Source of the DNA: Pelagophyceae sp. CCMP2097
Lineage: Eukaryota > Sar > Pelagophyceae
DNA: 20,272 bases
NCBI GenBank assembly: GCA_026770575.1
Contig: MU657275.1
Span: 120,639-140,910 of the forward strand
Direction of reading: 5' to 3'
In this document: one piece after another, positions 1 through 8,200 of the stretch
Numbering within the stretch: position 1 is the first letter of the stretch
Layout: every line of letters begins with the position of its first letter
Made by a program: the position numbers and the translations under genes
The notes under the pieces: model-generated
What the model was told of the DNA's origin: nothing
What the model saw: only the letters and a program-made list of their open reading frames with translations
Databases searched by the model: none

Positions 1-39
1 CGCGCTAAAACATCAGTGAACGGTTTGAATAAAGCCATT

Positions 40-557
40 GCATTTTCGCATTTACCTGGGATTTACGGGGTATGAGCTCGTATTATTTACCCGAATTCGA
101 TTTCAATGCAACAAATTTTTTGACGCTCCGCGGCTCGGCCACGGATCCACAGACCGGCTACGGGACTTTTAGCACGCGCGTTCGCTACGTCACGGTCGGT
201 CCTAGGGCGTGGCGCATCAAACGTTTCGATTAACCTTACTGACCCAGGGTCCAAAATCTGGCCTACTTCCAGCTTCGAATCGACTGACAGAAGGCCCTCA
301 GCAAATCCAAGCAAAGGTGAAATCAAATCCACGCTAAATCCACGCTAGCAGTAGGCCAGATTTTGGACCCTGGGTCAGTAAGGTGAATCGAAACGTTTGA
401 TGCGCCATGCCATAGGATCGACCGTGACGTAGCGAACGCGCGTACTAAAATTACCGTAGCCGGTCTGTGGACCCGAGGCCGGGTCGCGGGGCGTCAATTT
501 TTTTTGGGTATCGAAATCAGTCCGTACCTCGTAAATCCCAGGTAAACGCGAAAGTGC
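40..557. repeat. Long foldback inverted repeat
   Basis: Positions 40-267 and 350-557 are imperfect reverse complements of each other, with a central spacer of about 82 nt. Matching landmarks include the GGGTCCAAAATCTGGCC block next to the spacer and the CATTTACCTGGGATTTAC block at the outer ends. The spacer carries a short duplicated AATCCACGCTA-type motif. This is the architecture of a foldback or hairpin-type non-autonomous element, or an inverted duplication of an older sequence. I saw no transposase and no obvious target-site duplication. The left arm begins only about 40 nt from the window edge, so more may lie outside. Confidence 0.8.
144..233 (+). pseudogene. Coding-like relic in left arm of the inverted repeat
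   Basis: Read on the plus strand, this stretch gives 29 codons containing TGYGTFSTRVRYVTVG and ending WRIKRFD plus stop. The right arm read on the minus strand (about 465 down to 367) gives the same peptide with TGYGNFSTRVRYVTVD, and continues three more residues because TCA replaces TAA. Twenty-five of 29 residues agree. The nucleotide differences include about three synonymous and four nonsynonymous changes, which gives no sign of purifying selection. The right-arm frame is open for 97 codons on the minus strand (668-375). I do not recognise the peptide. It is best read as an inverted-duplicated fragment of a former coding exon or of an element-borne gene. Confidence 0.35.
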
Positions 558-819
558 AAACATAGAGAGCGATTTCCAAAAGTTTGCGAGGGTCTCAAAC
601 GCCTCTATTACAAGAGCGCGCCGGAGGCACACGGAGGACCCGAAGGATACCGCCAAATCCCATTGCAATGCCCACGTAAATAATTATTACCATAGCGCAC
701 CGGAGGTACTGCAGACCCCCGGAGGGGGCCTTTGTCTCTATTTCGGGTCTTTTCTAAAGGACAATACCTTTCATTATGCGACACGCAATCAAATCCATTC
801 AATTCAGCGACAGGTTCCT
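558..819. other. Short AT-rich spacer between two repeat elements
   Basis: No coding frame with exon character is visible here. It contains two copies of a GCGC(G)CCGGAGG-like motif near 615 and 694, and a GC-rich palindromic stretch near 715-730. It separates the foldback repeat from the next inverted-repeat element. Confidence 0.4.
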
Positions 820-1067
820 AATATTCCAGGCTCCCGAAGGGAGCCGAAGTAGATTGTGTTTGCACTGGGGCACGTCGCCGAAAATTATCGCCTAAATAAA
901 GTCGTCGAAATCGCATTCTGTTCTGGTGCAAAACCCGGAACTGGCAGAGGGCACCCATACACCCTGTGTTCCAAAAAAGGATAGGACTTCTGTAATTGTA
1001 CGGTCCAGAATCGATTCCCGTCGTCGGTAAAGTTGCTCCGGCGCACCCCCTGACCTCCCCTCCGGCT

Positions 1068-1682
1068 CAAATTTTGACAGTTTTAAGAATTAAGACGCCA
1101 CTTAGCGCATTCGACGCGCGCTGAAACGGCGAGTCCGAATACATCATTTCTAGCGACAAAACACGAACGATGAATTTTCAGCGATTACGGTTACATCGAA
1201 GAAGATTTAGCATTGTTTACTATGAATTCTCGTTTCGGAAGCGCGCCGGCGCGGCGAGTCCGAAACACTAAGGCGCGTTGCGAATTACGTATTTTAAATT
1301 TTTTACAGCGGTTACTGTCATCATACAATGATGTCACGGATTTGGATGTTTTCTGTTTCTTCATAATATTTAGCGTTTCGGAACCGCGCCGGCGCGGCGA
1401 GTTCGAATTACGTAAGCGCGTTGCGAATTATGTATTTAATTATTTTACAGCGGTCACTGTCATCAAAAAAATGATGTCACGGATTTGGATATTTTGCGTT
1501 TCTTCATAAAAACAAGCGTTTCGGGACCGCGCCGGCGCGGCGATGCCGATTGTGTTATTCTCGACTCGTTTAGACGCCATTTGAAAAACGACCCAATTAT
1601 TCAAAATCTCAAAATTTGACTGTTTTAGGATTGAAGACGCCACTTAGCGAATTCGACGCGCGCTGAAGCGGCGAGTCCGAAT
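1068..1682. repeat. Pair of about 72-bp direct repeats inside the element
   Basis: Positions 1068-1141 and 1610-1682 are direct copies. Both carry the block AAGACGCCACTTAGCG followed by ATTCGACGCGCGCTGAA and CGGCGAGTCCGAAT. They bracket the 143-bp tandem array, so the element has nested symmetry: inverted ends, then direct copies, then a tandem core. A weaker relative of GCGCGCTGAA occurs near 2093, just outside the element. Confidence 0.7.
1231..1548. repeat. 143-bp tandem repeat, two full copies plus a partial third
   Basis: Units run 1231-1373, 1374-1516 and a truncated 1517-1548. Each begins CGTTTCGG followed by the palindromic CGCGCCGGCGCGGCGA block. Later in the unit come TTTACAGCGGT, ACTGTCATCA and ATGATGTCACGGATTTGGAT. 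The equal unit length and good conservation suggest satellite-like amplification within the transposable element. Short open frames here are incidental. Confidence 0.8.
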
Positions 1683-1950
1683 CTGCTATTTTAAGCGCGA
1701 TTCGTGAAAGTTGCATTCTTCAGCGATAATCATACTTTTGAACATTTGGAAAAGGTCAAACTCAGCCGTTTTGCTCGGCTCAGAAGGCGTTTTCGACTAT
1801 CTGACACGCGACAGCCATCAAACTTGCCAGTTCCGGATTTTGCACCAGAACAGAATGCGATTTCGACGACTTTTTTTTAAGCGATTCTTTTCGGCGACGT
1901 GCCCGGTGCAAACACGAACTACTACGGCTCCCTTCGGGAGCCTGGAATAT

Positions 1951-2283
1951 GCGCGGCCTGCAAATCGAGCTTGTAAAGACTAAATATTGAATGCAAATAC
2001 CAAAATTTTAAGCAAATACAAGGTTCACAAAGCGGAACTTACCTCCCTCATTTAGTGCACGCGCCGGCGCCTATGCCTCCCGGGGACCGGCGTGCGCGCT
2101 GAAGTGGAGTGCGGATCGACGGTCACAGCCCGCGCCCCAAGAACGCTGCATCTTTCGCTTCAGCAGTTGGACAACAACTGCCGGAGCGGTCGTCGGTGCT
2201 AATTTGAATCGGAAGGGTGTGCCAAGCTGCCCCCGGGACTGTTGAACTGCTGAAGCCAGAGGTGGGCCCCGGTTCCAAGACCC
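1951..2283. other. Upstream region of the first gene
   Basis: This stretch runs from the right end of the inverted-repeat element to the TATA motif. It starts AT-rich and becomes GC-rich from about 2050, where GCGCCGGCGC-type palindromic motifs recur. I see no exon on the plus strand. It probably holds the proximal promoter of the gene starting at 2333. Confidence 0.4.
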
Positions 2284-2291
2284 TATATATA
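2284..2291 (+). promoter_or_regulatory. TATA box
   Basis: TATATATA stands alone in a GC-rich context, flanked by CCC and GG, and lies 42 nt upstream of the ATG at 2333. The spacing fits a core promoter with transcription starting about 25-30 nt downstream and a very short 5' leader. It supports the plus-strand reading of the following gene rather than the overlapping minus-strand frame. Confidence 0.55.
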
Positions 2292-2332
2292 GGTCCCGTG
2301 TGAATACCGCGCGCGTTTAAGCGCTGGAGCCG

Positions 2333-4371
2333 ATGGAGGATCCGTCGACGGTCCCTCGACGGCGCGCCGAGCCACCGAGAGACAGGTACGGGCAAGACCG
2401 TCAGCTTTGAGACTACGCGTACGAGGCCGTGGCCGACGTGCTCGAGTCGGTCGACACCGATGAATTCGAAGGAAACATCGTTTATTGGGGCGACGGTCGC
2501 CTCAAGTTCGTGGTCGAGCGCTTGATTTCCGACGACGACGCGAATGCGCGGCGGTTCGTCAACGAAGCTAGCATGGTGATGTTCAACGACATGGTGAACT
2601 GCGCGATTTCGTCGCGATTCTCGCTCATGATGAAATGTGCTGGCACCGTCTCCTACAATCCCTCTTCTGGTGGTAGAGCGCGCGCCTGGTGCTTTAACTC
2701 GCATCGCGCCAACGCCGAGGCCGAGGCCGCCGTGCCGGCGCGACGGTTGGGGTCGGCGCGACGACGCCCGGTGGTTTCCTGCCGCTGCGGCGCTTCTCAC
2801 CGACGCGAATGCGTCCACTGGACGCGGCCGGATGCTCCGTCTTGCACGCAAATTGCGGACGTGCTCGGCGAGGGTTACGCTTTACGGGCGGTGCCTGCGA
2901 CGCCACCCGTGGCGGCCGGGAAGCGCATCCAAAGCGAGATGAACGAGGGCGTCCCAGACGCTTATCGCGACACACCTTTCGAAAAGCGCCATGACGTTCG
3001 CGCTCCTCGACAGCGCCAGGCGCAGAGTGACGACGCTGGGACAGAGGAGCACTCGGCCGACGAGGGCGCCTCAGACGCTCTGGACTTCATTGCTGATCAG
3101 CCGAAGCGTCACCGGTGAGTCTTGAAGCGCGAGCTGGAGGGATGCGTTTGCCCATTGTTGTCCGCCTGCGCAGGCTCGAGAGGAGCGACGCGGTCGAACG
3201 GCGCGCCGTGCGCGCTCTGTTCGACGACGGTGCTGCGGAGATGCACGACGGTGCTGCGGACGAGTCCGACGGCGGCGACGCAGCGGCCATGGGCGGGCCT
3301 TCGGACGGTCCGCGCGACGACGGTGCTACGGAGCAGCAACGGCCGTGCGTTTTGAGGAATATGCAATGCCTTTGTTCCGAACGCCCGGCTCGGACGCCTC
3401 CCGTTGCCCAATGTTTCCCGCATGCACAGGGTCGAGGGCGCAGCGGCCATGGGCGGGCCTTTGGACGATCCGCGCGACGACGGTGCTACGGAGCAGCAAC
3501 GGCCGTGAAGGTTGCGGCGATCATCGGGGCGCTAAAGGCGCGCCATGGCACCGCCGCGACGCACCCGCTGCGCAGCGCGCTCGGGTCGCAAGCGGCCGCG
3601 GACGGCACCATCGCCACGCCGACGGCCTCGCCGCGCAACTCGGCCACGCCGTCTGGGCAGATCGGCGCCAGCGCCGCCGCCGGCGCCGCCGCGCGGGTGA
3701 GGCGCTCTCCGCCGCCGGCGATTTACAGCAGCATCGCGGCGCTGCAGGACGACGCCGACCACGCGCACTATCCGTGGGAGAACGCGCCGAGCATCACGGT
3801 CGACGGCATCGTGCCCGGTGCGTTGGCGTACTACGCCGCGGCTTTGTCCGACTCTGCTGCTGCCATGGACGTCGAGCGCGCGCCCAACTCCGAACGCAGC
3901 TGCAGCTTGGAAGCCGCGCTCGAAAATGGCGATCTCCAGTCGCTGACACTCGACGTGCGCGCGGCGCTGTACGACGGCGTACGGTTACTAGTCGGCGGTG
4001 TGCAGGAGGTCCACATCTTCGAGGTCGACCTCCGCAGATTCACGGCAGTCGTCGACCTGATGACGCAGGAGAAGGCGTCGTTGCTCTGCGGCGACAACGC
4101 TGACGAGGTGTACTCCCGCTGCGAGGTCCGAGTCTGGCCAGAGCAATGCGCCGCCGCAAAGACGGAGCGGCGCTGGCAGCTGCGCGGCATGTCGTCGTCG
4201 AGGCACCTCAACACCCTGCGCGACGTCAAGGGCGCTGACCGATCCCCCCAGGTCACTGGGCCCATTTCTGTCTTCGGCACGTTCTCCTTGTGGGTCCAAG
4301 ACTTCGACGCCGTTTACCGCACCAAACAAAAAGCCGACTTGATGATGTCTGGTCTCTTATTGCGAGTGTAA
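2333..4371 (+). CDS. Unrecognised multi-exon gene, possibly degraded
   Basis: I do not recognise this protein. From the ATG at 2333 the frame is coding-like but meets TGA at 2408-2410. The same frame then continues with strong coding character (DYAYEAVADVLESV, later WGDGRLKFVVERLI and a Met-rich segment near 2572-2632). It reaches a clear GT-AG intron at 3115-3173, and the downstream exon joins in phase to ERSDAVERRAVRALFDDG. A second intron is probable at about 3346-3430 (GTGCGT donor, CACAG acceptor). The terminal exon from about 3508 to the TAA at 4369 is open throughout. It begins Ala/Pro/Ser-rich and ends in a more globular part containing VRLLVGGVQEVHIFEVDLRR and FSLWVQDFDAVYR. The segment 2640-2900 switches coding character between frames, so another intron or a frameshift may lie there. 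The in-frame TGA may be a nonsense mutation, an unspliced feature or an assembly error. No catalytic motif was seen. Confidence 0.45.
3115..3173 (+). other. Spliceosomal intron of 59 nt
   Basis: GTGAGT at 3115 and GCGCAG ending at 3173 bound a sequence with pyrimidine-rich TTGTTGTCCGCC before the acceptor. Splicing joins CG of one codon to G of the next exon, giving an Arg codon and preserving an open frame. Without splicing the upstream frame stops at once (TGA at 3116). The next exon base after AG is G, as at nearly every junction in this window. Confidence 0.8.
3280..3507 (+). repeat. 68-bp exon-segment duplication, offset 160 bp
   Basis: Positions 3280-3347 and 3440-3507 match at 66 of 68 bases. 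Copy 1 is in frame and encodes AAMGGPSDGPRDDGATEQQR, ending at a GTGCGT donor-like site. Copy 2 encodes the same kind of peptide in a frame that ends at TGA (3506) unless its equivalent site, GTGAAG at 3505, is used as a donor. The continuous plus-strand frame runs through copy 2 in a different phase because 160 is not a multiple of three. The near-identity indicates a recent local duplication. Confidence 0.8.
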
Positions 4372-4687
4372 TGGTATTGCTTGCTTATAATCCACCCTGG
4401 GTGGGGCTGCCCCAAAAGGTAGTTTTCCTGTAAAGCCAGAGACGCGCCCAGACGGTCGCACGTGGGCAGTGAGGACCACAGAGGATGTCCGAAGCATATA
4501 TCGAGATAATTTAAACTTTGAGAAGGCTCGTTTGGTGAAAATAGATCGCGTCAAATTTTAAATGTCAGAGCAACTTTTGTACAAAATTTAAGAGCCACCC
4601 ATTCTCTCGACCAATCCAAACACAGGGGCTTACAGGCCGCGCCGGTGCAGAGGGCTTCCCCCTACGGGGGCCCCTGTCGTCTTAGGA
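4372..4687. other. Intergenic region between the two plus-strand genes
   Basis: This contains the 3' end of the first gene and the upstream region of the RhoGEF gene. It includes an AT-rich stretch near 4495-4595 (with ATATATCGAG and AATTTAAACTTTG) and then becomes GC-rich by 4640. There is no AATAAA and no convincing TATA box close to the next start. No exon is visible. Confidence 0.4.
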
Positions 4688-5200
4688 ATGTGGAACGCCG
4701 ACGACGACGCCGCCTCGTTTTTCGGCGGCGGCGGCGCGCCGGCCGCGCAGCGCGGCGCCGCGTCAAACGCGGCCGCGGTGCCCGTTGCGGCCGCTCGGGG
4801 GCCCGCGGCCGAGATGCGGCCGAGTTCTGCGCCGGGCGCTTTTGACGCACTGGCAGAGGCTCAGCTGGCGGCTTTCGGGGCCTTTGACGACGCGGGCGCC
4901 TTGGACGGCGCGGCCGCATTTGCCGCGCCGACGTCGTTTGCCGAGCCGGCGGGGTTCCCCGCCGAGCCGGCGTCTTGCCCCGCTTCGCCGGCGTCTTTCG
5001 CGCCGCTGCCGCAGCCGGCGTTTGTTGCGCCCGCGAGGCGCGCGGCGCCGCCGCCTCTGCCGTTTCCTCGGCCGTCGCCGCCGGGTTTACCGCCGCCCGG
5101 GTTGCCAAAAAGCGCGCCGGCGGCGGCTTCAAGCGCTCCCGCGGCATCTTCGGCTCGAAGCGGTCCTCCCGGCGGCCTGCTGCAGCTGCAGCACATGACG
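4688..5200 (+). CDS. RhoGEF exon 1: initiator and Ala/Pro-rich N-terminus
   Basis: The frame opens with MWNADDDAASFFGGGGAPA and runs 171 codons to a phase-0 junction at GTGCGTGTG (5201). It is rich in Ala, Pro, Phe and Gly, with FAAP/FAEPAGF/FPAEPAS-type near-repeats, a Pro-rich patch around residues 115-140 and an ending of GLLQLQHMT. It is probably disordered. I chose this start because it is the first ATG of the frame and the composition upstream is non-coding. Long open frames on the opposite strand (4662-5279) are GC-driven shadows. Confidence 0.7.
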
Positions 5201-8200
5201 GTGCGTGTGTCGAGACGGCCTTGCGGCGTCGCCGGATGAAAATGCCTTTGGAGGGTCTCCTTTCGACGGCTTTAGGCATTTTCCCGACGTTGAGCCCCGC
5301 GTTGCCTCTTCGGCCACTTCGCGGTTGCGGCGAAATCGGAGGACGGCTCGGTTACAAAAAGGGCCCGAATCCACCGTCGATTGCTGCCCGTCGAGAGCTT
5401 TGGGCGCTGCCAACTTGCACGGGCCTTTTCTACGGTTTGAAAAAGTTTGAAAAGGGGCCAAAGTCGAGAGGCGGCCCCGGAGACGGCAAATCCGCCGTCG
5501 AAGGGGTATGACCAAACCCGCGCGTCGGCGGCAAGGCCAAAACGCGGCCAACGCGACCCGCGGGTTTTCAGGCCGTCGCTGCCCATCTCCGGCTCCGAAG
5601 AGACCGTCTCCCCTCGAGACGACGCATTCGAATGCCATTCGAGACGGCGCCGTTTCGAGGCTCCACTTTGGACGGTCCCTTGTTGACGCGGCCAAGAAGG
5701 CAGCCCTTTGAGACGAGGCTTCGAGACGGCGGGCCGGAGAGCGACGGGCCGTCTCAGAGCCCTTTGGCTGCCCGTCTTTCGAGACGGGCCCTCGTTCTTG
5801 GAGAGACGGGCCCTTCGAGAAGGCGGCCCCGTCTCTCCATCGGCGGGCCCTCTCTCGACGGTGTGCTTCTGCAGCCCCTTCTCTCCACGGTCCCGAAGGA
5901 CGAAGGCTCGAAATGGGCCCTCGTACGGCCCCGTCTTCTCGACGGCCCTCGTGCTGTTGCCGAGACGGGCCCTCGAGACGGGCCCTTATGCCAGTTGTGC
6001 CCCTCGGCCCTCGGGCCCGTCTCGACGGGCCCAATCGACGGGCTCTCAACCCGGCCCCTCGTACGGCCCTCGAAGCCTCGAAGAGAAGGGCCCCCGAGGC
6101 GGTCTTTGAGAGGCGGTCCCTCTCTCACATCGGATCGGCGGGCCCTCTCGGTCCTTACGGAGTCCCTCCAGACGGGTCGATAGAGGCGGGCCATGGTATC
6201 GGCGGGCCATGGTATCGGCGGCCCGTCTCGACGGTCCTGAAGACGGCCCCTTTGGACTTGGGCCTCGATCTCCCTTGACTGTGGCCCCCAGCAGAGGCGC
6301 TCCATCGGCGGAGAATCGGGCCTTTGGAGGGTCTCTGAGACGGTGCCTTTTGAGGACTGTTCCTTTTGACGAGTCTCCCCTCGCATGGACAACGGGCCCG
6401 CCAGAGGACCCCTTCGAAGACGGCGGAGAAGGCGGCTCTTGGCGGCAGTGACGGTCGTTGCTGTGGCGGGGGCAGGACCAGGGTTCCGGGTGCCGCCTCG
6501 GGTTTGCTTTGCGCCGAGCAAGGCAGACCCGTATACCCGCAAGTCTGGGCCGAACCGAAGAAAGACGTACCCAAAAACCCAGAGTCTTCGGCAGAGACAC
6601 CGCCCCTGCTCTGCCGCCACCGGGTGTTCGACAGGACCAGGCCTCTTGAGCGGCCACCTGCCAGGCCGAATGCACGCCAACATACAAGGCCGAGAACGGG
6701 CGGCCTTGAACAAGGGCCCGTCTCAGAGCCCGTTCCGGACGGGCCCCTGCCTCTTTCAAGGTCACTTGCCAGGCAACGCGGTGGATTGCCCGGCCTCTTT
6801 CAAGGGCTCGCCCGAGCGACCGTCCTCTGCGACTGTCCTCTGCGACTGCCCAGGGAACGAGGCGCAGTCGAAAAGACGGTAGAAAGGACCGTCCGTCGGG
6901 ACCGTCTTCGAATCAACCGTCAAAGCGACATTCACACTCCGGGCCCCTCGGAACTGCCCTACGGAACTGCCCAAAGGGACCGTCGAGACGGTCCTTTTGC
7001 GGAAGCCGGGTTTGCCCTTTGACCCGGGTTTGCCGAGTTTGCGCGTCCAAGGCCTTTCGAGGCTGCGAACCCGGTGAAAACGGGTCGACAAAGCCGTTTG
7101 GTGCGACTCCCCGACGGGCCCCAAGGCACCCTCGCTGCTCGATACGATTTTTAAAGTTGTCCATGCCATCGTCGCACGTAGGTGCAAGACATGGATTTGA
7201 ATTTCGGGTTCCTGCTCGAGGCGGGCGCGCCCATGCGCCACGCGCGCGCGGAGATGTGGCGGCCGCAGCAGTCGGTGCGCCTTTGGGGATGCTCACCGAG
7301 GATGCCGAGTCATCCTTGTGTCAATCGAGGTGCAGCTGCAGGGCCAATTCGAGCAGAACCAGACGCACTTTGCGCACTTGCTCTCGCACCACCTCGCCGC
7401 TCGCCACATTTCGTCGGTCCAACGCGCCGCGCCGCCGCCGCCGGCTGCCGCATTGGGCGCGCCGGCGTCTGGGGAACCGCCGACGGAGGAAGAGCGGCGC
7501 GTCCGGGAGAAGCAAAAGTGCGTCGCTTGCGAGAGGCTGCCTTGTCGCGAGTTGGCCTTTGGTGTTCGTTTGGGCGGTCTCTTTGGTGCGAAGACTGCGC
7601 TAGGTCGTTTGAGGAGCTCATCTCGACGGAGCGCACCTATCGAGACCAACTGGCCGTCGTGGTGGAGAAGCTGCAGCGGCCGCTGGCGCGCATCATCCGA
7701 GCCAGCGGGCAGTACCCCAACGACGAGGCCCGGGTGCTGCACGCTCACCTGATGCCTCTCCCCGCGGCCGCCTTGCTGGCACTCAGCGACGAATTGAATG
7801 CTGCCTTGCTGCACCGCGCGTCGCCCTACGACGACGCGGCGCTCCAGATCGGCGACGTCTTCGAAAGCGTGGCGGACCGTCCAACCGGCGTCCAACGGCA
7901 AAGACAGGCAAAGCGTGGTGGATTATTGCGGCCATATCACCGTGCGGCCGCCGTCGCAGGCACGGGACCGAATTCTTGCCGGGTGCAAGCCCTCTTTGGC
8001 TGAGGCGTTGCGTCCTCCTCCAAAGGCCCTCGAAAAACAAGGGAACGCTCTGAAGACCGCGCGGCCTCCAAAAAACGACGTTGGAGGCAAGAAGTCGCCT
8101 CTTCAACGTATTCTGGGCGCGCCTTTCGACGCCGCGCAAGGCCCGGGGGCGGTCCCAGGAGATGGGCTGAATCGACGGGCCCCTCCAACGGCCCTCCAAC

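Larger units (their letters stand above)
820..1950. mobile_element. Non-autonomous element with about 127-bp terminal inverted repeats
   Basis: Positions 820-947 and 1824-1950 are reverse complements with scattered mismatches. The outer end is ATATTCCAGGCTCCCGAAGG, itself containing a small palindrome, and the inner end is the GAACTGGCA block. About 876 nt lie between the arms. The interior has no long open frame, but it holds a tandem 143-bp repeat and a pair of about 72-bp direct repeats. Long terminal inverted repeats around non-coding, internally repetitive DNA suggest a non-autonomous DNA transposon or a large MITE-like element. No target-site duplication was identified, so the exact ends are uncertain. 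Confidence 0.7.

Noticed and set aside
1213..1509. 98-codon plus-strand frame in the inverted-repeat element
   Set aside because: It spans two copies of the 143-bp tandem repeat and has no conserved features beyond repeat translation.
2123..2851. 242-codon minus-strand open frame over the first gene's 5' part
   Set aside because: It overlaps the TATA box and the coding-like plus frame; its peptide is Arg/His/Val-biased and mirrors the plus-strand codon pattern, as expected for a GC-rich shadow.
4662..5279. 205-codon minus-strand open frame opposite exon 1
   Set aside because: The Arg/Pro/Ala-only peptide is the reverse of the Ala/Pro-rich exon 1 and has no splice or start context.
5129..6713. 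Minus-strand open frames of 306 and 319 codons in intron 1
   Set aside because: They are composed almost wholly of Arg, Gly, Pro, Ser and Glu from the intron repeat family, with no domain-like stretch.
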